Source: Candidatus Thorarchaeota archaeon
Lineage (GTDB): Archaea; Asgardarchaeota; Thorarchaeia; Thorarchaeales; Thorarchaeaceae
Reading direction: 5' to 3'
DNA: 64,000 nucleotides
Assembly: GCA_011365025.1 (NCBI GenBank)
Contig: RDOF01000002.1
Span: 114,555 to 178,554, forward strand
The notes beneath the pieces were generated by a model, which had not been told where the DNA came from, searched no databases, and was given only the letters and a program-made list of their open reading frames with translations. The position numbers and the translations under genes are program-made. Below are positions 1-9,000 of the stretch, piece by piece. Within the stretch, counting starts at the first letter, position 1. Each line of letters begins with the position of its first letter.

Positions 1-319
1 CAACACAATTCGTTGGCAAGGGGTCATAATACCAAAACACAGGGACCGCTTCTCCGTATCTATCAACAATCTTCCCATTTTTTGCGTGCTTGGTGTGACA
101 GAATCCAATCCCGCCTTCTGCTATGTGGCAGTGATTTCCACAATCGGGGCACACTAGGCTGCCATCCTGCGGAATAAAGGGAACCAAGCCTTCCCCCTTC
201 CTGACTGAGATGTGCGCCTCTTTTGCTCTATTCAAGAGGTTCGGGTCGCTTCTGATACAAACTCCGCAGAATCCTAGAATGGCTGATGCTGGATTATTTT
301 TATGCTCAGGACATCTCAT
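1..319 (-). CDS. Radical SAM protein, AmmeMemoRadiSam / COG1180-like (N-terminal part only)
   Basis: An open frame on the minus strand begins with ATG at 319 and runs off the left edge without a stop, giving about 106 residues. Seen: an N-terminal Cys/His motif (CPEH near residue 3, then CGVC near 18-21), then CPDCGNHC and GFCHTKH, and the segment YYDPLPTNCV at the edge. This order resembles the cysteine-rich N-terminus of archaeal pyruvate formate-lyase-activase-like radical SAM proteins, where a CxxxCxxC cluster follows. That cluster lies outside the window, so the radical SAM assignment rests on the N-terminal part. A GGAG sits about 11 bases before the ATG. The gene is divergent from hdrC. 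Substrate unknown. Confidence 0.6.
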   Translation of the reverse strand, partial: MRCPEHKNNPASAILGFCGVCIRSDPNLLNRAKEAHISVRKGEGLVPFIPQDGSLVCPDCGNHCHIAEGGIGFCHTKHAKNGKIVDRYGEAVPVFWYYDPLPTNCV

Positions 320-400
320 CACAGGGAATACTCCTGCAAATGTGAAGAACTTTCCCCTGCATATCATATGGCTTGAAACCATCCGTCGATTTGCAATCAC

Positions 401-423
401 TGCCAATTGGCAATGGATTTAAG
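401..423 (+). promoter_or_regulatory. Palindrome plus TATA-like box before hdrC
   Basis: A perfect 12-base palindrome TGCCAATTGGCA (401-412) abuts a TATA-like stretch GGATTTAAGG (414-423). The spacing puts a start site near 445-450, just before the GTG start of hdrC at 454. The palindrome could be an operator for the divergent radical SAM and hdrCB genes. No experimental support is available. Confidence 0.35.
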
Positions 424-453
424 GCTGAAATTCTTGCGTTCGAATAGCAGTCG

Positions 454-1005
454 GTGGCTACATTGACGAGTGTCGAGGAAAAGGCTCCAATCGATATTGA
501 TTCAGTGGATAGAGACTTCATTCAAATGATTAAGAAGACCGGCGGTCCAAACATCCAGAGCTGCTACCAGTGCGGCACTTGTTCGGGAAGCTGTCCGGCC
601 GGAGCCCGAACGAATTACTTGGTCCGAGGAATCATTCGGAAAGCTCTGCTTGGATTGAAGGAGCAGTGCATATCAGCGCCAGAGCTATGGTACTGCACCA
701 CCTGCTATACGTGTACAGACAGGTGTCCACAAGACGTTTCGCCGACAGATGTAATCAAGGCTATCCGAAATGTGGCCGTTGCAGAGGGTTACATGCTTGA
801 ACCCCACCAGAAAGTCGCTCAGAAGGTTTTGGAGGCGGGTCATGCTGTTCCGCTGGACAAAGAGTCATGGGAGCAACTTCGCGTGAAAGTTGGTCTTGAT
901 CCGATCCCGCCCAATGCAAGCGGTCATCCTGAAGCAGTCGAGGAAATAAGAAAGATTGCCAAGAAGACCGGTTTTGACAAACTGGTTGCAGACAAGGAGG
1001 AGTAA
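454..1005 (+). CDS. hdrC: Heterodisulfide reductase subunit C (HdrC), first copy
   Basis: HdrC is the small iron-sulfur subunit that passes electrons between HdrA and the catalytic HdrB. The 183-residue protein carries two classic 4Fe-4S motifs, CYQCGTCSGSCP near residues 38-49 and CTTCYTCTDRCP near 79-90. The length fits the family. The start is GTG (454), which places the first cluster at the usual distance. The next gene, hdrB, starts 5 bases after the stop, so the two form an operon. There is no hdrA in this transcript; the nearest is at 6025, downstream of two minus-strand genes and another minus-strand radical SAM gene. The partner HdrA is therefore not fixed by synteny. Confidence 0.9.
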   Translation: MATLTSVEEKAPIDIDSVDRDFIQMIKKTGGPNIQSCYQCGTCSGSCPAGARTNYLVRGIIRKALLGLKEQCISAPELWYCTTCYTCTDRCPQDVSPTDVIKAIRNVAVAEGYMLEPHQKVAQKVLEAGHAVPLDKESWEQLRVKVGLDPIPPNASGHPEAVEEIRKIAKKTGFDKLVADKEE

Positions 1006-1010
1006 TCAAA

Positions 1011-1934
1011 ATGGCGAAGAGACCGAGTTTTATTCATTTTCTCGGATGCATCATACCACACAGGTATCCCAGTATACAAAAGGCCACTGAGATTATCTTC
1101 GAGGATCTTGGAATGGAATTGCTGCCGATGGAAGGAGCATCATGTTGTCCAGCTCCCGGTGTCTTTGGCTCCTTTGACCGAGTTACTTGGGCAAGCATCG
1201 CCGCAAGAAACCTCACCATAGCAGAGGAGGCCAGGGCAGACATCACTACAGGCTGCAACGGCTGCTTCGCCAGTTTATGGGACGCAAACCATGAGTTGAA
1301 ACATGACAAAGAACTCCGTGAGGCTGTTAATGAAGCCCTTGCGGAAGTCGGACGCGAGTTCAAGGGTACGATCGAGGTAACCCACTACGTGGATGCACTA
1401 TACGATACTGCGGGCCTTGAAAGAATTCGTAAGCTAGTTGTTCGTCCAATGACGGGTGTTCGCATGGCGTTGCATCCTGGATGCCATTGGATGCGTCCGA
1501 AGCTTGTCAAGCAGAAGGATGACTCCGAGAGACCCCACATCTTCCGAGAATTGTGCGAAACCTCAGGCGCAGAGTACGTGCCGTACAAGGACGAACTGAT
1601 CTGTTGCGGTGCTGGAGGTGCCGTAAGAACTGCAGATGTGAAGATTGCCTTGGAGTTCACCAAACAGAAATTCGACAGCCTGCTAGCCGCAGGCGGAGCA
1701 GACCTTATTGTCACTCCATGCCCATTTTGTGAGCTGCAACTAGACTTGGGTCAGGTGGAAATCCAGAAGCATCTTGGAGAGGAACACAAGTATACCTTTG
1801 ACGTACTGCATGTGTCGGAGCTTCTCGCTCTGGCTTTCGGACATGAACCGGAGGAATTTGGACTGGCAACACACCTTCAGTACATGCAGCGAAAGAGCGA
1901 GCCAAACTGGAAGCGCCTTGGGCTTAAGACTTGA
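1011..1934 (+). CDS. hdrB: Heterodisulfide reductase subunit B (HdrB), first copy
   Basis: HdrB holds the non-cubane iron-sulfur site that reduces a disulfide such as CoM-S-S-CoB in methanogens. The 307-residue protein shows both CCG domains. The first has FLGC near residue 12, GASCCP near 43-48 and GCNGC near 82-86. The second has HPGC near 155, ICCGAGG near 198 and PCPFC near 238-242. All cluster cysteines are present, so the subunit looks active. It is co-transcribed with hdrC. The physiological disulfide is unknown in this organism, as no methanogenesis genes are seen in the window. It is about 15 residues longer than the second copy at 9999-10874, mostly at the C-terminus. Confidence 0.9.
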   Translation: MAKRPSFIHFLGCIIPHRYPSIQKATEIIFEDLGMELLPMEGASCCPAPGVFGSFDRVTWASIAARNLTIAEEARADITTGCNGCFASLWDANHELKHDKELREAVNEALAEVGREFKGTIEVTHYVDALYDTAGLERIRKLVVRPMTGVRMALHPGCHWMRPKLVKQKDDSERPHIFRELCETSGAEYVPYKDELICCGAGGAVRTADVKIALEFTKQKFDSLLAAGGADLIVTPCPFCELQLDLGQVEIQKHLGEEHKYTFDVLHVSELLALAFGHEPEEFGLATHLQYMQRKSEPNWKRLGLKT

Positions 1935-1937
1935 TGC

Positions 1938-2957
1938 TTATTCAAGGATATGAACTAAATTCTCTCTTCCTTCACGAAACCTCTTAATTAGGCCTCTCTC
2001 TTCAAGGGCGTTCAAAATCATACTTGCGGCAGATTGTGACAGGTCCAGCTCTTCATAGATTTCTCTTTGTGGACACGAACCGCCTTTTCTCTTCAACAGT
2101 GACAATACTTGTTCCTCCTGACGTGAAACCACACTTAGTCTTGTTTCACTCCCTGCTCTCATTTTCCTAACAGCATTTGGCGTTCTCTCAATTGCTAGGG
2201 CTGCGACTCCTCCCAAGAAAGCGCTAAGTAACCCAAGAGCAAATAGATTTGGCATTGTTACATCTGTTGCTGCCGATTCATCTTGGATCAATCCCAGGGG
2301 TAGCTGATATTTCACGATGAAGGCAATTTCTTGGCCCGGATACAAGACGGATGCTTCCCAGAAGAATACCAGCCGGCTTCCATCCGTGTAATTACCAACT
2401 GGGTCAGGAAACAAGGGTGCTGAAACGCCAAGTTCGAGACTAGCATGTGCCGGTAGCAGGGCATGGAATGTTAGGTTCCGAACCTCATTCAGTGGTCTGA
2501 GGTAGAAAATGAAATGGTTGATACAGAATCCTCCTATAGTGTCCTGACTCATTCTTTCTTGCATACGGTCAGTTGCGAAAGTGATTGACAAATCAACGGA
2601 TTCGCTTGGCGTAAGTGCTGTTTGTAGGTGACTCCTTATGATGAGATACCTATCTCCTTCTACAATCTCTGCTGCTACTGGAACCCCGTCTACCTTGCTC
2701 TCTGTAAGACTTATACTCCGAACATCAATTCGGATGTCAACATGACTCAAGTCTGTTGCCCCCACATTCGTAACATTTGCATTGATTAACACTAGGGTCG
2801 TGCAATTCTGGCCCAAGTGGGCCTTTACCTCCAGATCAGTAAGAATAACGTCCTGCGATATTTGAAGCGAATCTACTGGTGTAGCAAGAGGGAGTACGGT
2901 CAATGGCAAGGCCAAGAGGATTACTAGGTATATTGGAGCAAACTTGTTTGATTTCAC
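1938..2957 (-). CDS. Membrane-anchored winged-helix regulator with an extracytoplasmic domain
   Basis: A 339-residue protein starting at GTG 2957. Seen: an N-terminal hydrophobic signal-like segment (about residues 8-27), a roughly 190-residue beta-rich extracytoplasmic region, one strong transmembrane helix near 231-256, then a cytoplasmic winged-helix domain (about 275-339) with a recognition-helix-like segment QSAASMILNALEERGLI. This layout suggests a sensor whose outer domain signals to a DNA-binding tail. Such membrane winged-helix proteins are common in archaea, but their ligands are mostly unknown. It is convergent with hdrB, only 3 bases away. No partner kinase or regulator is visible. 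Confidence 0.7.
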   Translation of the reverse strand: MKSNKFAPIYLVILLALPLTVLPLATPVDSLQISQDVILTDLEVKAHLGQNCTTLVLINANVTNVGATDLSHVDIRIDVRSISLTESKVDGVPVAAEIVEGDRYLIIRSHLQTALTPSESVDLSITFATDRMQERMSQDTIGGFCINHFIFYLRPLNEVRNLTFHALLPAHASLELGVSAPLFPDPVGNYTDGSRLVFFWEASVLYPGQEIAFIVKYQLPLGLIQDESAATDVTMPNLFALGLLSAFLGGVAALAIERTPNAVRKMRAGSETRLSVVSRQEEQVLSLLKRKGGSCPQREIYEELDLSQSAASMILNALEERGLIKRFREGRENLVHILE

Positions 2958-3039
2958 AGGTCATCCAGCCATTATTTGATTCTGTAACTTGCAACTGAAA
3001 AGAATTTGGTCCTAGGGGAATCTGCCCATCCGAAATGTC

Positions 3040-4282
3040 TTACCTGCGTTTCCCAAACACAATAAGGCCAACAATCGAAATCAGCACAACACCCACTATT
3101 ACCAATGCTATTGCCTCGGTTGGAACTCCTAGAGTGGTTTCTTCATTTGATGGGTTTGCAGATTCAACGAGCCCCATCGATGGGTCATGTAGCAGAGAGC
3201 CTCCGTCAAAGTTCGGGTATGCGAGGAACAACAAAAAGGCATTTTCCGTCTGTCCAATATGACGCATGGACATCTACAGCATAGTCGGTTCCGTTAGGGA
3301 GACTGACGACAGCCTTGTCCACCCAGCGATAGAAACCACGTTCTGTATTTGTTCCAGAATCAACGAGAGAGATTTCCTGCGTGTAGTTATCCTCCTCCTT
3401 GTCATGAAATTGCTCTCCAAGATTCCCCATTATGTCTTCGGAGTCCCTGTCATCATCTCCCTCCTCCTCGTGGAGTCTGATTCTGTAATTCGAATCGTCA
3501 GAAGATGCAAGGTCTTCTTTCATATAGTTTAGAATGGCAATTTTCGATGTTTCCGATTCGAATGGGAAGTTGCCTATTTCAATGTCAACCTTAAGCTCAA
3601 CTCCCCCTTGAATGGTATAGTTGGCTTGAATTCCTTGGTCATCTGTGACAAAGCCCATGTAATCATTCAGGTACATGTGAGCGTAGAATTGAAGAGTCAT
3701 TCCCTCGAATATGGAAAGGTCAAGATCACCCTCTTCGTCAGCAATAAAAAATGAATCATCATCATCCTCGCCCAATTCTGGCATCCAATCCTCAAACCAG
3801 TCATCATTGTAGTCCTCATCGCTGAGGCCCCCTTTTGTGTACGATGCATAGACTTCGATATTTCTTCCAGTATCATCTGATATATTGCCGGTTTGAAGCG
3901 TCCACTCAAAGGCATCTAATGGAGCAAAAGCAAGAGTTTCATTAGGCTGATAGACATCATCCCCATTTAGGTCTTCAAACTCTACAACCATTAGGTAACT
4001 GACACTGAACTTCGCCAGACTACCATTGTTATCATCACTATACCAGTACTGAAAGTTTGGGAGGTCAGGGTTGAGCCTGGCTGTCATGACATCAGTCTGT
4101 ATCCAAACCGAGCCATCTATGTCTCTGTATTCGTCAGGTTCGTGTTCATCCTCAGATTCATCCTCAATCTCAGCGGTGTTATCATCTCCAGGACCTTCAG
4201 CTCTGACCGTGGCTACCGAAGATGTCACTACAAGGAGCATAAGGAGCATCATTGCTGTGCCAAGAATTGTACGGCGCTTCAT
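3040..4282 (-). CDS. Secreted acidic surface protein with C-terminal membrane anchor, interrupted by a frameshift
   Basis: Two overlapping minus-strand frames together read as one protein. The upstream frame starts at ATG 4282 with a clear signal peptide (MKRRTILGTAMMLLMLLVV), followed by a very Asp/Glu-rich region of about 340 residues, and ends at a TGA near 3206. The next frame continues with the sequence AYPNFDGGSLLHDPSMG and a C-terminal helix VIVGVVLISIVGLIVFGKRR, ending in TAA at 3040. The switch falls at or near the A5 run at 3233-3237. A single-base sequencing or assembly error is the simplest cause; a real loss is possible. The frame also extends upstream to 4327, but the TATA box at 4309-4325 supports the 4282 start. 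Function unknown: probably an exported, membrane-anchored protein. Confidence 0.65.
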
Positions 4283-4308
4283 TATCTCACCACGAAGGGC
4301 TTCTCCAT

Positions 4309-4325
4309 TTGTATATATAATAAAC
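4309..4325 (-). promoter_or_regulatory. TATA box of the secreted acidic protein gene
   Basis: On the minus strand this stretch reads GTTTATTATATATACAA, a strong archaeal TATA box. It lies about 27-43 bases before the ATG at 4282, giving a very short leader with GGTGAG just before the start. It rules against the longer start at 4327. Confidence 0.55.
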
Positions 4326-4327
4326 AT

Positions 4328-4764
4328 GAATGATTGTTAACTGGGGGCAATCGAAAAAGACATTATAGGCCCCTTTCTCTTATGTTAAACACTATAACTC
4401 TTCAGAAACCTGCAAAAAACACTAAAAGAAAGAATATGGGGGCTCTTATGAAAGTGTGGAGATGGCTCATTCCGCTTGCGGTCTAACCTTTGGTGTAAAA
4501 TTCACTTCTATTGTGACGAGCTCATAAGGCTGTGACAGGTGTCCTCTCGATTTGTTGCGTACTAGATAGGCCCTAGTATAGAGTCGTGTCGCTTTCATGT
4601 CTGCGTCCCGAACCGTGTATTACGCTCGCAATATATGAGGTAATCTATTGGCAATTGTTAACTATGAACCTCTAGTGTAAATTGGCGCCATTTGACCTCA
4701 TTCTGGTCCATGAAGAATGAAGCTAGACAACGAATGTGTGAAGCATAGTTCCAGATTTGCCCCA
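4328..4764. other. Intergenic stretch without a recognisable gene
   Basis: About 440 bases between the divergent promoter of the acidic protein and the end of the radical SAM gene. Both strands lack an open frame with plausible start and length. A 12-codon start (MKVWRWLIPLAV, 4449-4487) looks like the beginning of a signal peptide but stops at once. I found no tRNA T-arm, no CRISPR-like repeat and no convincing C/D-box pair. It may hold a degraded gene or an unrecognised RNA. Confidence 0.4.
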
Positions 4765-5904
4765 CTAGATGAACCGCGTCATAAGATCATTGACCTTCTT
4801 GTCGATATTTTCAGGAGATATCTCAAGGGCTTCATACACTGCTTCAACTCGTTTTAGCTTCTCGCTATTCTCCAAGTCTCCTAGCCCATAGAACAAGCCA
4901 AGCCTTCTACCTATCTGAAACAGCCTCTGTCTTTGTGGGTCCATCTCAAGAAATTCATCAATAGTTGAAAGCAGGCTTGTCTTGTCATCAGGTAATTTTC
5001 CATCAATTTCCTGAAGCAGATTGAGTATATGATCACTGGCAATTGAACTGTCAATTCCGTTCAAATTGCTAATTAGTAGTCGGAGCTCTTGGATGACTTG
5101 CAGATCAGTACATCTCTCGAATTCTCCTGCTTCCACCATGTCATAGAGAGGAGCTGTCACTGGAATTGCCAACTGTCGAAACCGTATGAAATCAGGATTA
5201 ATTCTGTTGAGTGCAGATGCTGTTTCCAGAGCATGTTCTCTCGACAACCGTACTCCGCCAAGTCCTGGCATTACGTATTCAGACAGCTCAATCCCTGCAG
5301 CTCTCACCTTAAGTCCTGCTTTGACGTGTATCTCCTTTGATGCTCCTTTTCTCACCATCTTCAAGACAGCATCTGAGCCTGATTCCATGCCAATGTGAAT
5401 TCGATTCAAACCAGCCTCTCTCATGGCCTTCAGGCTCTCTTGACCTATCTTCGCCACTGTACTAGATCGAGCATAGGATGTGACTCGCTCTATCGATGGA
5501 AACTTGTCGCGCAAGTGGGCCAAGATTTCAATGATGTCCGGTCCAGGCATGCTGAGGCTATCTGCATCCTGAATGAATACGGACCTCATACCATAACGAA
5601 ACCAGTTGAACGCCATCCAATACGCTTCAGCGTCAATTGGTTCAATGTTTCTTGGACTTCTCACGGTCTGCTTCGATGAGTGACTCTCTAAAGTTTCAAT
5701 GTACTTGGCTATGGAATCAATGTCCTGTTTCACATGAGCAACGCTGCGCTGAGAAAACTTGGCTTGTTTGTAGACGGGACAAAAAACGCACCTATTCCAA
5801 GGGCAGTTTCTTGTCACCCTGAGCAAGAGGCTTCGTGCCTCACTTGGGGGGCGGATTGGTCCCACCTCAAATCCATAGTAGGGCTGCTCAGGAGTGCTGT
5901 TCAT
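4765..5904 (-). CDS. Radical SAM protein (COG1032-like)
   Basis: A cytoplasmic protein of about 380 residues. The cluster motif is NCPWNRCVFCPVYK near residues 33-46, a CX4CX2C spacing found in a known COG1032-type subfamily rather than the canonical CX3CX2C. Later motifs fit the radical SAM barrel: IQDADSLSM, HIGMESGSDAVLKMVRKG and YVMPGLGG. I chose ATG 5904; a TTG at 5913 adds three residues. It is divergent from the hdrA-mvhD gene with about 120 bases between. The substrate is not evident and there is no obvious partner. The protein is complete and not truncated. Confidence 0.75.
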   Translation of the reverse strand: MNSTPEQPYYGFEVGPIRPPSEARSLLLRVTRNCPWNRCVFCPVYKQAKFSQRSVAHVKQDIDSIAKYIETLESHSSKQTVRSPRNIEPIDAEAYWMAFNWFRYGMRSVFIQDADSLSMPGPDIIEILAHLRDKFPSIERVTSYARSSTVAKIGQESLKAMREAGLNRIHIGMESGSDAVLKMVRKGASKEIHVKAGLKVRAAGIELSEYVMPGLGGVRLSREHALETASALNRINPDFIRFRQLAIPVTAPLYDMVEAGEFERCTDLQVIQELRLLISNLNGIDSSIASDHILNLLQEIDGKLPDDKTSLLSTIDEFLEMDPQRQRLFQIGRRLGLFYGLGDLENSEKLKRVEAVYEALEISPENIDKKVNDLMTRFI

Positions 5905-6024
5905 TGTCACCAAGCCTTCAACAACTCAGAGTATTTCATATCATCGGTAGCAACAGGTTCAGACAACAAACATTTTATCATGCGAGTTATCGATGCGCCT
6001 TGTCACCTCGGAGTGAGCACAGAT

Positions 6025-9000
6025 ATGGCAGAAACCTCAACAAAGCCCATTGTCATCATTGGTGCAGGAATAGCCGGCATGCGTGCAGCTCTCGACCTCG
6101 CCGAGATGGGCGTGAAAGTCTTCATGGTGGAGAAACTACCATCCATTGGAGGTCACATGTCCCAGCTCGATAAGACCTTCCCAACCCTCGACTGCTCAAT
6201 GTGTATCCAAGGGCCATGGATGGTCGATTGTTCACGTCATCCCAACATAGAGATACTCGCCTACTCAGAGGTTACAGATGTATCTGGTGAACGTGGTGAC
6301 TTCAATGTCAAGGTATTGAAGCATAGTCGCCGCGTTAACCCAGAGAAATGTACGGGTTGTGGCGATTGCGAGCGGGTCTGTCCAATTGAAGTTCCCAATG
6401 AATATGACATGGGTCTCAAGATGAGGAAGGCTGCCTACATACCCTTCCCACAGGCGGTTCCAAATATCGCAACCGTTGACATCGAGAACTGCATTGAGTG
6501 TATGACCTGCGTAAAGACCTGCAAGGCTGAAGCAATCAACTTCGATATTGGGGATGAGACCGTTGAGATTAATGCAGGTTCAATCATTATGGCCACAGGA
6601 TACGCGCTCCTAGATGCCTCTTCTGTACCTGAGTATGGGTATGGTCGATTTCCGAATGTTGTGACCTCACTCGAATACGAGCGAATGGTTTCAGCTAGTG
6701 GCCCCACAGGTGGCATTGTAATGCGCCCCTCAGATGGTCGGGAACCTCACAGGATTGCCTTCATCCAATGCGTGGGAAGTCGGGATGTAAACCATTGTGC
6801 CTATTGTTCCCGAATCTGCTGTACGTACGCCACAAAAGAGGCCATCATCACAAAAGAACACACGCCCGAGGTTCACATTGACATTCTTTACAATGATATG
6901 CGTGCTTTTGGCAAGGGCTTTGAGGAATTCATTGTACGCGGAGAAACTGAGTATGCCATTAACTATGTGAAAGGTCTTCCAAGCGAAGTAAGAGAAGACC
7001 CAAACACTCGAAGCCTCATCATCAAACATAGTGATGCCAAAGGGCATGAAGTGCTAAGGGACACCTATGACCTAGTGGTCCTTTGTCCTGCGATGGTTCC
7101 TAATTCAAACTCGGAGCTTATGCAGAAGCTAGGCCTCAAGACGGATCAGTACGGTTTCCTAATGGGCACTCCAACGGAAACAGTGCACACTGGAATTCCC
7201 GGAATCCACATGTGCGGTGCATGCCATATGCCTAAGGACATCCCGGACAGTGTTGCCCAGGGTAGTGCAGCTGCAGCCATGGCTGCAATGGACATTGTGC
7301 TGCCACAGAAAGCAGAGGGCGAAGTTCTCACCGAGGCAGACCTGGAGCTAATGGCTGCTGAACCAAGGATCGGTGTTATTGTCTGCTCTTGCGGAATCAA
7401 TATTGCTGGTACAGTGGATGTTGCAGAGGTCACCGATTATGCACGTAGTCTTCCAGGTGTCGTATACGCAGAGAATCTTCTCTATTCATGTTCATCAGAT
7501 GCACAAGAAGTCATTAAGGAAGCAATAAAGGAACACAATCTGAATCGCGTCGTTGTTGCCTCTTGCACCCCTCGAACCCATGAGCCCCTCTTCAGAGCTA
7601 CGATAGAAGAAGCCGGTCTCAACAAATACCTCTTCGAGCTTGCCAACATCCGGGAGCATTGCTCTTGGGTCCATCAAGGAGCAAAAGATGAGGCGACTGC
7701 AAAGGCAAGCGATCTTGTGCGAATGTCAGTAGCCCGGGCAAGGCTGCTTGAGCCTCAAGAGGAGGCGGTCACCAAGATCGAGCCGACAGTCCTAGTCATA
7801 GGAGCCGGTGTTGCAGGAATGACAGCGGCTGATGTGATTGCTCAAAAGGGCTTCAAGGTTCTACTTGCAGAAAAAGAAGACAAGGTTGGAGGGTTTCTCA
7901 ATGAGATCAGAACGGTCAACTTCGACCATAGACCAACTGAGGATATTGTGAAGGAGTTCGAGGCTGCCATTCATGCAAATCCGAATATCGAACTCATGCT
8001 TGAATCCGAGGTTGTTGAGGCAAAGGGCTCGGTTGGCGATTTCGATGTCACTATTAAGACTGGCAAGTCCAAGAAGGAGTTCAAGGTTGGTGTGGTGATT
8101 GTTGCCACTGGTGCCACAGCTCTTGAAGAGAAGGGTCTCTACGGTCTCAGGAAACTCGACAGTGTCGTAACAGAGGTTGAGTTCAATCAGAAACTTGTCG
8201 AAGGGGCTACCTACAAAGACGGAGAAACCTATGCGGTCATCCACTGTGCAGGCTCTCGCGAGGATGGATCACTCGAGGGGTCACGTACCTGGTGTTCTGC
8301 CATATGCTGTTTCGTTTCTATTGAACATACCCTTGAGCTTCTAGAAAAGCATCCCAATTCGCGTGTAATCCACTTCTACAGAGACCTACGTGTCTTCTAT
8401 ACCGGGGAGGACAAGTACAGAGAGGCGAGAAAGAAGGGTGTTATCTTTGTTAGATACGACGCTGACTCACCGCCTGTTGTAAAGAAGGGAAAGAACAAGG
8501 CACTCCGAGTCGAAGTTCGTGACCAGGTCTTTGGCGCAGATGTGGCGGTGGAGGTTGACCATGTTCGTCTTGCCACGGCAATGGTCCCACGAGAGAAGAA
8601 CAAGGCGGTTTCGGAGCTCTTCAAGGTCCCGCTCAACATGTCCGGCTTTTTCATGGAGGCTCATCCTAAGCTAAGGCCTGTTGATTTCCAGACAGATGGT
8701 GTCTTTGTGGCAGGAACTGCAACTGCTCCCAAGTCCATTGGTGAGTCTATTGCTCAGGGACGCGGCGCGGCCTCAAGAGCCTTGATTCCACTGGTCAGCG
8801 GGATTCGAAAGGCGGAGGCCATTGTGTCAGTTGTAGACCCAGAGGTGTGCGTGGGCTGCGGTACCTGTGAAGTGAACTGTGCCTACAATGCCATTGAGGT
8901 CGTTCCTGGCGATGGTGGTCATGACTATGCGGTTTCTAATCCTGTGCTTTGTGCCGGCTGTGGTAAGTGTGCTGCAGGGTGTCCGTCTGGGGCAATCACC

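Noticed and set aside
3206..3273. Programmed frameshift in the acidic protein
   Set aside because: No slippery heptamer with a clear downstream structure; an indel in a homopolymer is simpler.
5734..6024. 97-residue N-terminal extension of the giant HdrA
   Set aside because: It overlaps the minus-strand radical SAM gene, lacks conserved character and precedes the normal FAD-binding start.
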